In this document: positions 54,444 through 62,600 of the stretch, piece by piece
Position numbering within the stretch: the first letter of the stretch is position 1
How the letters are laid out: each line of letters begins with the position of its first letter
NCBI RefSeq assembly: GCF_011302055.1
Contig: NZ_CP049871.1
Coordinates: 1,632,501-1,696,500 of the forward strand
Length of the DNA stretch: 64,000 bases
From: Sphingomonas sinipercae
Lineage (GTDB): Bacteria; Pseudomonadota; Alphaproteobacteria; Sphingomonadales; Sphingomonadaceae
Direction of reading: 5' to 3'
Translations under genes and position numbers: made by a program
The notes under the pieces: generated by a model
The model's input: only the letters and a program-made list of their open reading frames with translations
What the model was told of the DNA's origin: nothing
Database searches by the model: none

Positions 54444-54742
54444 GGGTCCAACCGCGCTTTTGTCTTTGTAACTCAGTCCGTGAGGACGTTGTTACGCAGC
54501 AATAGCAAGAGCCTCGTTATCGTTGGCACTTGTGTGAATGAGCCTTTGCGGTGGACTCATACCGACCGGCAGCCAGACCTTTATTGCACTCGTCGATCCT
54601 ATTTCGCCCCCATCAGCAGCGGCGCGAACCGCGGCTGGTGGTGGAGGCGCCGGGGTACTGCCCCCCGGGTCCGAAATGCCTATTCCACCTAACACTCTAC
54701 CGGCGTAGTCGGGTTGCCCCGACGCCCTTGAAATAGGCGTTT
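54405..54742 (-). ncRNA. ssrA: Transfer-messenger RNA, circularly permuted two-piece form
   Basis: Rescues stalled ribosomes by adding a degradation tag. Read on the minus strand, the acceptor piece comes first: a stem GCCTATT/AATAGGC, an inner hairpin with a GCAA loop, a T-arm, and the 3' strand CGCCTCC followed by ACCA ending at 54639. After a 27-base intervening loop, the coding piece starts at 54611 with GGGGGCG, which pairs with CGCCTCC to make the acceptor stem. The tag frame (54527-54492) reads ANDNEALAIAA then TAA, resuming on GCC. This permuted order is known in alphaproteobacteria. Outer ends are approximate; hairpin B may be the 3' end of the coding piece. Confidence 0.93.
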
Positions 54743-54843
54743 CCGCGCAAAAATACAAGAAAATGCGGTGTTTCCGGCGCTGGAAATCAGGCTTCGACTG
54801 CTGCTAGGACAGCGGGACCAACTTTCGACACGCGGGGAGTGAA

Positions 54844-55122
54844 ATGAAAAAGTTCAACCTGGCCATTGCCGGTGCCGCGATGATCGCGCTTGCCGGTTGC
54901 GATCGCGGCAATCAGGACCAATTGGGCGACAACGTGCAGACCGATGCGGTCCCGCCCAGCGAAGATTTGAACGCATTGTCCGACCAGGCTGCAAACATCG
55001 CAGCCGAGGCCCAGCAGCTGGAGAACCAGGCTGCGGAGCTCAACCAGGAAGCCGATGCCGCGATCAACGACAATGCGGTGGGGCCGGAAACCGAAGCGGA
55101 TGAGAATATCCAGGGAATGTAA
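54844..55122 (+). CDS. Small acidic lipoprotein, unknown function
   Basis: A 92-residue protein with a lipoprotein signal (MIALAGC, Cys about 19) and a soluble part rich in Ala, Asn, Gln, Glu and Asp that predicts one long helix (LSDQAANIAAEAQQLENQAAELN). No family is recognised; similar small helical lipoproteins are common in this group. GGGGAG lies before the ATG. Confidence 0.7.
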   Translation: MKKFNLAIAGAAMIALAGCDRGNQDQLGDNVQTDAVPPSEDLNALSDQAANIAAEAQQLENQAAELNQEADAAINDNAVGPETEADENIQGM

Positions 55123-55205
55123 TTCCCGGTCGATTGTCAACGGGCCGTCGCTTCACCGAAGCGGCGGCCTTTTTCTTTGCGGTTGGTTGGCATAGCGCCG
55201 CCATC

Positions 55206-55955
55206 ATGGACGAGACGCCCGCAATTCCCGCCGCGACCCTGGTCGTCGTTCGCGACCGCCCGATAGGCCCGCCGGAGTTGCTGATGGTCGAACGCGCCCA
55301 AGGCATGGCCTTCGCGGCAGGGGCCTTGGTGTTTCCGGGCGGAAGAATCGATGCCGAAGATCGGCTGGTCGGCCAGTCGGCGGCTCAGTCGGACGGCGGC
55401 GCCCGCACCGCGGCGCTTCGCGAAACGCTGGAAGAAACCGCGATTCCGATCGGCTTGTCCCCGCTTCCAACCAAAGCCCAGGCGCTGCTGTTACAGCGGG
55501 AGCTGATCGCCGATCGGCCTTTTGCCGAGCTGCTGCAGGAACATGCGCTGCAGATCGACCCCGACCTTTTGGTGCCCTTTGCGCGCTGGGTGCCCAAATT
55601 CCACGCCACCCGTCGTTTCGACACGATGTTCTACGTCGCGCGTGCGCCGGACGGCGACTGGCCGCCGAATGTCGTGCCGGGCGAGTGCAGCGGCGCCTTT
55701 TGGCTCACCGCCCAGGAAGCGATCAAACGGGCGGATGCGGGTGAGTCGCAAATGATCTTCCCGACGCGACGAAACCTTGAGCGGCTGGCGCAACATTCCA
55801 GCTTCGATGACATCCAGCGGGACGCCGAGCGGCATCAGGTGACGCCAATTTCCCCATGGGTGGAAACGTCCGATGGCGAACGGTTCATCACCATTCCCGA
55901 AGGGATCGGTTACCCCGTGGTGCGCGAAAAAATGGACGGCCTTTGGCGGGGCTAG
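55206..55955 (+). CDS. NUDIX hydrolase with an extended NUDIX box (NUDT19-like)
   Basis: A 249-residue NUDIX protein. GALVFPGGRIDAED starts the box and ALRETLEETAIPIG ends it, but they are separated by a longer loop than in classic NUDIX enzymes; this layout is seen in NUDT7/19-type CoA or acyl-CoA pyrophosphatases. The C-terminal half (TPISPWVETSDGERFITIPEGIGYPV) is family-like. Substrate is inferred only. The ATG at 55206 is chosen because the frame upstream lacks coding character. Confidence 0.8.
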   Translation: MDETPAIPAATLVVVRDRPIGPPELLMVERAQGMAFAAGALVFPGGRIDAEDRLVGQSAAQSDGGARTAALRETLEETAIPIGLSPLPTKAQALLLQRELIADRPFAELLQEHALQIDPDLLVPFARWVPKFHATRRFDTMFYVARAPDGDWPPNVVPGECSGAFWLTAQEAIKRADAGESQMIFPTRRNLERLAQHSSFDDIQRDAERHQVTPISPWVETSDGERFITIPEGIGYPVVREKMDGLWRG

Positions 55956-55995
55956 CTACCGCTGCCGCAGCCGAGTCGCGCCGCTGACAAGAAAA

Positions 55996-56023
55996 AGGGA
56001 TCCGCGGTCGCCCGCGGATCCCT
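55996..56023 (-). terminator. Rho-independent terminator for the SWIB gene
   Basis: A perfect 12-bp stem (AGGGATCCGCGG/CCGCGGATCCCT) with a TCGC loop, followed on the minus strand by TTTTTC. It lies between the convergent NUDIX and SWIB genes and could act both ways. Confidence 0.9.
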
Positions 56024-56047
56024 GCTTCGCTCCAGTGGGTCTAGAGC

Positions 56048-56326
56048 TTATTTCAGATGGTTCGAAAGATGCTTGTTCATCTCGAACATGCTGACCCGGT
56101 CCTTGCCGCCGAAGACCTTCTTCAGCTTGTCGTCAGCAACGATTTCTCGTTTGTTCTGCGGGTTTTGAAGGTTGTTCTTGCGGATGTGATCCCACATCTT
56201 GGAAACGACCTGGCTACGCGGAAGCGGGTCGTTACCAACGATCGCCGCGAGGTCCGCCGAAGGCTGTACCGGACGTGCGAGTCCGCCGCCTGCCTTCTTG
56301 CCAGTCCCGCCTTTACTGTCTGCCAT
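56048..56326 (-). CDS. SWIB/MDM2 domain protein
   Basis: A 92-residue protein made of a short Gly/Lys-rich N-terminus and one SWIB domain (LAAIVGNDPLPRSQVVSKMWDHIRKNNLQNP, then DDKLKKVFGGKDRVSMFEMNKHLSNHL). The domain is best known from eukaryotic chromatin remodellers but occurs in chlamydiae and many proteobacteria, where it may bind DNA or topoisomerase. Strong AGGAGGG lies upstream of the ATG. Confidence 0.93.
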   Translation of the reverse strand: MADSKGGTGKKAGGGLARPVQPSADLAAIVGNDPLPRSQVVSKMWDHIRKNNLQNPQNKREIVADDKLKKVFGGKDRVSMFEMNKHLSNHLK

Positions 56327-56399
56327 AGAGCCCTCCTGTTGTGCTTAGAGAGATAGAGCGCAAAGCCCGGCCCTTTGCAATGCCGGAATATAACCTGAA

Positions 56400-57212
56400 T
56401 CAGGTGTTCGGCGGGCCGAACGGAACGACCTTGTTTCCGGCATCGTGGCCGATGTCCGCCGGCACCCCCAATGGAATGCCCGCCCGGTCGCACCATTGCG
56501 CGACGATCGCCTGCTCGTCTTCGCCGAAATCCGTGTCGTTGGGGGGGATGTCGGAGGCGCGCCCCAAGCGGATCCGGGCGACCTTGCGCAGGTTAGCGCT
56601 GGACGTGACGTGGAACATCAGCCGGTCGATTTTATAGTGATGCTCGCTGACTTCCTCGATCAGCAATTCGACGCCCGCGAAATCCGGTTCGAGGACCGTG
56701 CCCAACAGCTTCGACAGGACGGTCAGGTTAAACGCCATCGCCGGCTGCTGAAGCGCCGGCTCCAGGCTTTCGGGGGAGCGATGCGTCAACCAGTCCAGCG
56801 CGCGCCCGATTGCCGCCTCGCCCCCGGCGCGCCGGATATCTTGCGGCATCGGCCCGTGCGCCGCCTCCAGGCCCGCCTTGTGCAAGGCAGCCAGCAGGAA
56901 GCCGGTGTCGCTATAGCCCATGAACGTCTTTTGGCGGGCGGCCTGCGGAAGGTCGCGCACCGCCGCCTCGGAAATCCGGTTGGATCCGTAACCGCCCCGG
57001 GCGAACCACACCGCGTCGACCGCAGGGTCGGCCATCACTTCACGCAAAGAGGCGAGGCGCTGCGCGTCGGTGCCGGCGAAATGGCCCGCCGACAGGAAGC
57101 ACTGCGGATGGATGAACAGGTCGCAATCGCCGCGCGCGGCAGCGATCGCCTGAACCTGTTCCGCCGCCTCCTCGCTGAGACGGTTGCTCGGTGCGACCAC
57201 CGCGATTTTCAC
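56400..57212 (-). CDS. ldcA: LD-carboxypeptidase (peptidase S66)
   Basis: Removes the last D-Ala from murein tetrapeptides in the cytoplasm so that the tripeptide can be reused. The 270-residue protein has the nucleophile Ser in MGYSDTGFLLAAL (about 103), WFARGGYGSNRI before it, the Glu in LLIEEVSEHHYKIDR and the His in ADIGHDAGN. It is divergent from the Mur ligase gene, with only 47 bases between the start codons. The microcin self-immunity relative MccF is a less likely reading. Confidence 0.88.
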   Translation of the reverse strand: MKIAVVAPSNRLSEEAAEQVQAIAAARGDCDLFIHPQCFLSAGHFAGTDAQRLASLREVMADPAVDAVWFARGGYGSNRISEAAVRDLPQAARQKTFMGYSDTGFLLAALHKAGLEAAHGPMPQDIRRAGGEAAIGRALDWLTHRSPESLEPALQQPAMAFNLTVLSKLLGTVLEPDFAGVELLIEEVSEHHYKIDRLMFHVTSSANLRKVARIRLGRASDIPPNDTDFGEDEQAIVAQWCDRAGIPLGVPADIGHDAGNKVVPFGPPNT

Positions 57213-57259
57213 GACATTGCCCTTTGTATTGGCACGCCCGTCGCAATAGGGCGGCGGCG

Positions 57260-58657
57260 ATGAGCAAATCCAGCTACTTCTTCAGCGGCATCGGCGGCAG
57301 CGGCATGCTCCCCCTCGCCTGTATCCTGCGCGCGTCCGGCGCAGCCGTCTCGGGATCCGACCGTTCGCTCGACGCCGGGCGAACGCCCCAGAAGTTCGAT
57401 CACCTTCGCGCGCTTGGCATTGCGCTGCACGCGCAGGATGGCTCCGGGCTTGCCGAAGGCTCGATCCTGGTCACGTCCGCCGCGGTCGAGGACACGGTTC
57501 CGGACGTGGTCAGGGCGCGTGAGTTGAAGCTGCAGCAACTGCGGCGACCGGAATTGCTGGCACAGCTGCTCAACCAGGCCGAGCACAGCATCGCCGTCGG
57601 CGGCACCAGCGGAAAATCGACCGTGACCGGCATGATCGGCTGGATCCTTCACGCCTGCGGCCGGCAGCCGACGGTAATGAACGGCGCGGTCATGAAGAAC
57701 TTCGCGTCCCCTTCGGAGCCTTTCGCAAGCGCGGTGGTCGGCGATCCTGGACTGTTCGTCAGCGAAGTCGATGAAAGCGACGGTTCGATCGCGCTCTACC
57801 GGCCTGAAGTAGCGGTCCTGACCAACGTCACGCTCGATCACAAGGAAATTGATGAACTGCGCGGGCTGTTCGCCGGCTTCCTCGCCGCGTCGCGCAAATG
57901 CGTGCTCAACCTCGACGATCCCGAAACGCGAGCGCTGGCCGAAGCGCTGCCGGCCGAACGGCGAGTGACCTACGGCCTCGACGCGCCTGGCGCCGATCTC
58001 GCCGCGCGCCACATCGAGCTGCTTCCCGACGGCGCGACCTTCGCGCTCGACAGCGGAGGCGAAAGGCACGAGGTGCGGTTGGCGGTGCCCGGTCGCCACA
58101 ACGTCTCGAACGCGCTCGCGGCCATTGCGGCGACCTCGGCGATTGGCGTCGAAGCGGCGGAGGCTGCGGCTGCCCTCGCGCGCTTTGCCGGCCTTCGGCG
58201 GCGCCTGGAGCTGGTCGGCGCGGCCGCCGGAGTCACGGTCATCGATGATTTCGCGCACAATCCCGACAAGATCGACGCCACCCTGGCGACGCTGCGCGCG
58301 CAGCCCGGCCGGCTGTTGCTGATGTTCCAGCCGCATGGTTTCGGGCCGATCGCCAAAATGGGCGACGAGCTGGCAGCGAGTTTCGCGCGCGGGATGGCCC
58401 CGGACGACCGGCTGTTCCTGCCCGACCCGGTCTATCAGGGCGGCACGGTCGAGAAGAGCCGAGGCTCGGACTGGCTTGCACGGCGCATTGGGGAGGAAGG
58501 CGGCAATGCCGAGCATCTGCCCGAGCGATCGGTCATCGGCGAGCGCCTCCTGGGCGAGGCGGCGGATGGCGACCGGATCGTCATCATGGGCGCGCGCGAC
58601 GATTCGCTCAGCGAATTCGCGGCCGACCTCGTCCGGCGGCTTGGGCAGCGGAACTGA
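57260..58657 (+). CDS. mpl: Mur ligase, Mpl-like (UDP-MurNAc:tripeptide ligase)
   Basis: Joins recovered murein tripeptide to UDP-MurNAc; the alternative is an MurC paralogue. The 465-residue protein has FSGIGGSGMLPLACIL for the UDP site, the ATP loop GGTSGKSTVTGMI (about residues 114-126), the NVTLDHKE carbamate-lysine region and a C-terminal domain with IDDFAHNPDKIDATL. The Mpl-type order and the divergent ldcA neighbour favour murein recycling over the essential MurC step. Confidence 0.82.
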   Translation: MSKSSYFFSGIGGSGMLPLACILRASGAAVSGSDRSLDAGRTPQKFDHLRALGIALHAQDGSGLAEGSILVTSAAVEDTVPDVVRARELKLQQLRRPELLAQLLNQAEHSIAVGGTSGKSTVTGMIGWILHACGRQPTVMNGAVMKNFASPSEPFASAVVGDPGLFVSEVDESDGSIALYRPEVAVLTNVTLDHKEIDELRGLFAGFLAASRKCVLNLDDPETRALAEALPAERRVTYGLDAPGADLAARHIELLPDGATFALDSGGERHEVRLAVPGRHNVSNALAAIAATSAIGVEAAEAAAALARFAGLRRRLELVGAAAGVTVIDDFAHNPDKIDATLATLRAQPGRLLLMFQPHGFGPIAKMGDELAASFARGMAPDDRLFLPDPVYQGGTVEKSRGSDWLARRIGEEGGNAEHLPERSVIGERLLGEAADGDRIVIMGARDDSLSEFAADLVRRLGQRN

Positions 58658-58682
58658 AATTGAAGTTCAGCGTCGGGCGGTG

Positions 58683-59060
58683 ATGGCACAACCCGGGACC
58701 GTGATCGGTTGGCTGCTGGACGAAGATTGCCGCGAGCGGCTGCTCGACCGTTTTACGCCAGCCTATGAGAAAACCGTCGCACACCACGTGACTCTGAGCA
58801 GCGGCGCGACGGATCAAACGCCGCTCCCGCCCGAGGTCCGGGCAGAGGTCGTCGGGCTTGTCGACGATCAGAAGGGCGTCGAAGCGCTGGTGGTGACGAT
58901 CAACGGCTCTACCGACCGGGTCGATGGGTCGACCTACCACGTCACCTGGTCGCTCGGCCCGACGCGCCGCGCGCGCGAAAGCAATGATGTGCTCCGGGAT
59001 CTCGGCTGGGAGGCAATCGAGCAGCCCATCCTAATCTCGCTTCGGCCGGCCCGGTTCTGA
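58683..59060 (+). CDS. Possible 2H phosphoesterase-like protein
   Basis: A 125-residue protein with two HxT motifs (His35-Val-Thr37 in AHHVTLS and His86-Val-Thr88 in YHVTWSL), the sign of 2H phosphoesterases such as LigT-type RNA cyclic phosphodiesterases. The motifs are about 50 residues apart, shorter than usual, and no other family feature is certain. The stop overlaps the start of the HAD gene (TGATG), so the two are made together. Function is open. Confidence 0.65.
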   Translation: MAQPGTVIGWLLDEDCRERLLDRFTPAYEKTVAHHVTLSSGATDQTPLPPEVRAEVVGLVDDQKGVEALVVTINGSTDRVDGSTYHVTWSLGPTRRARESNDVLRDLGWEAIEQPILISLRPARF

Positions 59061-59557
59061 TGGGCACGAAGCAACCGCACCTGTTCCTCGACTGCGACGG
59101 GGTGCTCGCCGATTTCGATGCGGGGGCCAAGGCGCTGCTCGGGATGCTTCCCGCCGCCTTCCAGAAGCGGCATGGCAACGGCGAATTCTGGAAGCGCCTC
59201 GCGCGGCACGGCAATTTCTACGGCGACTTGCCCGAGATGCCCGATGCCCAGGAGCTGTTCGCGGCGGTCGAGCACCTCAAACCGACGATCCTGACGGGAT
59301 TGCCGCTGGGCAAATGGGCGGCCCCGCAAAAGGAACGCTGGGCGGCCGAGCATTTCCCCGGCGTTCCGATCGTCACGACAATGGCGCGAAACAAGCACCT
59401 GCACATGGCGCCGGGAGACGTCCTCGTCGACGATCGGGAAAACCACCGGCAGCTATGGGAAGATGCGGGCGGCATCTTCGTCCATCACAAGAATGCGAAG
59501 GACTCGATCCGGCAGCTGGCCGAAACCTACCCTTCGCTCAAGCGCGTCGGCACCTAG
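59060..59557 (+). CDS. HAD-superfamily 5'(3')-deoxyribonucleotidase-like phosphatase
   Basis: A 165-residue HAD phosphatase. Motif I is FLDCDGVLADFD (nucleophile Asp11, acid Asp13), motif II the Thr in ILTGLPLG, motif III Lys in RNKHLH, and motif IV VLVDDREN. The form is that of the NT5C-type nucleotidases. The start overlaps the 2H-like gene, and the stop shares CTAG with the convergent gene. The substrate is unknown. Confidence 0.8.
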   Translation: MGTKQPHLFLDCDGVLADFDAGAKALLGMLPAAFQKRHGNGEFWKRLARHGNFYGDLPEMPDAQELFAAVEHLKPTILTGLPLGKWAAPQKERWAAEHFPGVPIVTTMARNKHLHMAPGDVLVDDRENHRQLWEDAGGIFVHHKNAKDSIRQLAETYPSLKRVGT

Positions 59558-60105
59558 GCTGCGGCGGGAAAGTCGACCTTTTCGACCCACTCCGGCCAGA
59601 ACGCGGGCTCCCGGTTCGACCAGCCAGGCGCGGTCGCGGCGCTTTCGCTGATCGACTGCAGCAAGGTCCGGCGCCGGTCCGGGTGGAGGTGCGGAAGCGC
59701 GGCGGCGGCACAGAATGCAGCGGGCAGCCATGCGCGGGCAGCGGCACCGACCAGGCGCTCGTAAAGGAAACGGTAGGCCGGGAAATTCGGCAACCGGTCC
59801 TGGCCGAGGTCGAAGGCGGACAAGGTGATCAGCGTACCGAGAAAGGGCTCGATCATGTCCAGGCCGCTGTCGTCCGGAACCTGCATCCGCAGGTGATCGA
59901 GCTGCTTGTACAAGCGGGCCTGGGCACGGATGGACGCAGCTTCCGCTTCATCGCGGGCCCAGCATTCGATGGCATCGCGACGGCCGTAGGCAACGTCCAG
60001 CGAGCGGCGGATGTACCGCTGCGTCGCCTTCGAGAAACCACCGAACTCCTTCATCTCGGAGAGCAGCAACGCGCCGTTAGCCGGCTGGCTGGTCCTCGTG
60101 ATCAT
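59554..60105 (-). CDS. Unknown 183-residue protein
   Basis: No family is recognised. The N-terminal half is charged with many Arg and Glu (RYIRRSLDVAYGRRDAIECWARDEAEAASIRAQ), the C-terminal part is hydrophobic Ala-rich and could form a helix bundle; there is no signal peptide. AGGAG lies about ten bases before the ATG. It shares its CTAG stop with the convergent HAD gene. Confidence 0.65.
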   Translation of the reverse strand: MITRTSQPANGALLLSEMKEFGGFSKATQRYIRRSLDVAYGRRDAIECWARDEAEAASIRAQARLYKQLDHLRMQVPDDSGLDMIEPFLGTLITLSAFDLGQDRLPNFPAYRFLYERLVGAAARAWLPAAFCAAAALPHLHPDRRRTLLQSISESAATAPGWSNREPAFWPEWVEKVDFPAAA

Positions 60106-60279
60106 GACCCCGACTCCTTTTGCCTAGCGGGATCATGCGGCTGTGTTGGTTGCATATAGCTTAACCACGCGTCCCACCCCCATTCACATTGAATCAGAGG
60201 GGGATGCGTGCGGCAAGGCCAGAAATTAACCTCTCGCCGCAAAACTGTGGATTGTGGATTTGAGGCAACGCCCGGACGG

Positions 60280-60516
60280 TTAGTCCTCGTGCGGGGCGCC
60301 GGAGGACGGGACCGGCTCGTTACGGCCCGGCTGAACGACTGAAGGCGGGTCGGACGCATCCATGGATTCGTCGCTGCCGACGTCGACCTTGGCGTCGCTG
60401 TCATGGGGATGCTTGCGGAGTTTCTCTTCGAGTTCCGGCTGCGGATCGCCGCTTCCGATCACGGGTGGCGGGCGATGCCGCTTTTCGTTGTCCTGCTCCA
60501 CGTCACTCTCCAGCAT
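60280..60516 (-). CDS. Small hydrophilic Pro/Asp-rich protein, unknown function
   Basis: A 78-residue disordered-looking protein (high Asp, Pro, Ser, Glu, His) with no family. The ATG at 60516 has no good ribosome binding site, so the start and even the gene are less certain than others. The coding frame is open and without hydrophobic segments. Confidence 0.45.
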   Translation of the reverse strand: MLESDVEQDNEKRHRPPPVIGSGDPQPELEEKLRKHPHDSDAKVDVGSDESMDASDPPSVVQPGRNEPVPSSGAPHED

Positions 60517-60643
60517 AAGTTGATCGGTGAACGAGCGACCGCGCGTCGCCGTTCCGCATGGCTTTCGACAGGCGGACGGCGCGCTTCTGCGAACAAGCGC
60601 TCGACCGCTCGCACCGGCCACTGTCCTCCGCTAAAGTCAGGCC

Positions 60644-61855
60644 ATGCGCCCCCTCAAGCATCCCTTGGCCGTCCGTCGCTTCGCGGACTGGCCGCTCGCC
60701 TGCAAATCGATCCTGGCGATGTGGGCTGCCTACAGCCTGACCGTCGTCGCGCGGGCAATGCTCGGCACCGATCCGGGCGCGGTGGTGCAGAACAAGCTGA
60801 TCACGATTGTCGCCGGGGTTTGGCTCACGGGCCTCGTCTACCTTGCGGTCGCGCTGCTTGGCGCCGGGCGGGACATCAAGCGCCGCGCGCTCATTGCGGG
60901 CGTCGCGTCCGCCATTGCAGCCTGCGCCATGGCCGGAATCCTGATGGGTCTGGAGGATTTGCTGCGGCCGAGCCGGGAAGAATTCCGCTTTCCGGCCAAG
61001 GAAGGCATGGTCATCGTCGACGGCCGGTCGATGCGGATTGAACGGCAGGCAACCGAACCGCTGGTCCTTACCCTCCCGAAACTCGCGCAACTGGAGCCGA
61101 TGGAGCGCCTTCGGTATGCGGCCGACGCGGCGGTCATCTGGTTCTTCTTCTTCGCCGCCTGGAGCGCCTTTTACATCGCGACCCTGGCCCAGCGGGAAGC
61201 CCACGAAGCGCTTAGCCGCGCCGTCGATGCAGAAGCGGCGGCCCAAGCGGCCCAGGTTCGAGCACTCCGCTACCAGGTGAACCCGCACTTCCTGTTCAAT
61301 ACGCTCAACTCCTTATCCTCGCTGGTGATGACCGGCCGCAGCGACCGCGCTGAGGCGATGCTCCTCGCCCTGTCGACTTTCTTCCGCCACAGCCTCTCGC
61401 TCGACCCCGCCGCGGACGTCACCCTAGCGCAGGAAATCGATCTTCAGCGCCTGTACCTAGATATCGAAACCACGCGCTTCCCCGATCGCCTGCAGGTCGA
61501 GATCGAGGTTCCGGAAGAACTCAGCACGGCGGCGCTGCCCGCGCTGATCCTGCAGCCGATTGTCGAGAATGCGATCAAATACGGGGTCGCCACGTCGCGC
61601 GATAAAGTGCTCATCCGAATTCACGCCGAACTGCTGGAAGATCGCCGGATACGCGTCAGCGTGACCAACCGGCTGCTCAAGCCGGGTCCCAAGCGGCTGG
61701 CGGCCGCAACACATGAAGGAACGGGGCTTGGCCTGGCCAATGTTTGCCAGCGCCTGCACGCGCGCTTTGGCTCGCGGGCCCAGTGCAACTTCGGCCCGAC
61801 CAACGATGGCGGCTATCGCGTCGCTCTAACCCTGCCGGTGGACAACCGTGGTTGA
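60644..61855 (+). CDS. Sensor histidine kinase of the LytS/YehU type
   Basis: A 403-residue membrane kinase. About four to five transmembrane segments (residues 20-180) precede the His_kinase domain, whose phosphorylated His is in QVNPHFLFNTLNSLSSL (about residue 220); NAIKYGV and GLGLANV belong to the ATP-binding part. The signal is unknown. The response regulator starts 8 bases before its stop, so the pair is coupled. Confidence 0.9.
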   Translation: MRPLKHPLAVRRFADWPLACKSILAMWAAYSLTVVARAMLGTDPGAVVQNKLITIVAGVWLTGLVYLAVALLGAGRDIKRRALIAGVASAIAACAMAGILMGLEDLLRPSREEFRFPAKEGMVIVDGRSMRIERQATEPLVLTLPKLAQLEPMERLRYAADAAVIWFFFFAAWSAFYIATLAQREAHEALSRAVDAEAAAQAAQVRALRYQVNPHFLFNTLNSLSSLVMTGRSDRAEAMLLALSTFFRHSLSLDPAADVTLAQEIDLQRLYLDIETTRFPDRLQVEIEVPEELSTAALPALILQPIVENAIKYGVATSRDKVLIRIHAELLEDRRIRVSVTNRLLKPGPKRLAAATHEGTGLGLANVCQRLHARFGSRAQCNFGPTNDGGYRVALTLPVDNRG

Positions 61856-62600
61856 GGCGCAGCCGCTACGCGTCCTGATCGCCGACGACGAGCCGCTGGC
61901 GGCCGAACGGCTGCAGCTGCTTCTCGCCCGCGCGAACGGCGCGCGCCTGGTCGGGACCGCCAGCGACGGGGAAGCGGCGCTGACGCTGTCCGAGGAATTG
62001 TCCCCTGACGTGTTGCTGCTCGACATTGCCATGCCCGGACTCGACGGCATCGCCGTAGCTCGCTCGCTCGCCGCGCAGCGGCCCGCCCCGGCGGTCGTCT
62101 TTGTGACCGCGTTCGATCAGTTCGCAGTCGCCGCCTTCGAAGTGGCGGCGGTCGATTATCTGATGAAGCCGGTCGACCCGGTTCGGCTGCAGCGCGCGAT
62201 CGATCGCGCCCGCGAATATATCGACCAGCGGCGGGACACGCCGAACCAGGCAACGGACTCGAAATCGCGTTGGATCGACGAATTCTGGGCGTCCGACCTG
62301 ACCGGCCTGGTGCGCATCGCGTCGCGCGATGTCGACCGGGTTTCCGCCGAGCGGGACTATATGCGCCTGCACGTGGGGCGGCGCAGCTGGCTGATCCACC
62401 ATTCGATGACGGCTCTCGAGGATGGCCTCGATCCCGGCCTGTTCGTGCGGCTCCACCGGTCGGCCATCGTCCGGCGCGACTTCATTGCCGGGTTCAGCCG
62501 CAACGCCTCCGGGCGATGGACGGCAAAGCTTGGCGACGGGACGGAGCAATCGGTCGGCCGCCTGTATTCAGACCGGGTCAGGGAAATCGCCGGCCGCTGA
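61848..62600 (+). CDS. LytTR-family response regulator
   Basis: A 250-residue regulator. The receiver domain (residues 5-120) has the acidic pocket in IADDEP, the phosphorylated Asp in LLLDIAMPG (about 64) and FDQFAVAAFEVAAVDYLMKPV. A LytTR DNA-binding domain follows (about 145-245: IASRDVDRVSAERDYMRLHV...RLHRSAIVRRDFI). The GTG start overlaps the kinase gene. Likely targets are nearby or unlinked promoters; the convergent symporter is one candidate. Confidence 0.9.
   Translation: MVEAQPLRVLIADDEPLAAERLQLLLARANGARLVGTASDGEAALTLSEELSPDVLLLDIAMPGLDGIAVARSLAAQRPAPAVVFVTAFDQFAVAAFEVAAVDYLMKPVDPVRLQRAIDRAREYIDQRRDTPNQATDSKSRWIDEFWASDLTGLVRIASRDVDRVSAERDYMRLHVGRRSWLIHHSMTALEDGLDPGLFVRLHRSAIVRRDFIAGFSRNASGRWTAKLGDGTEQSVGRLYSDRVREIAGR

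Noticed and set aside
54492..54758. An 88-residue minus-strand protein-like frame ending in ANDNEALAIAA
   Set aside because: This is the tmRNA read as a protein; only the last 12 codons form the tag frame.
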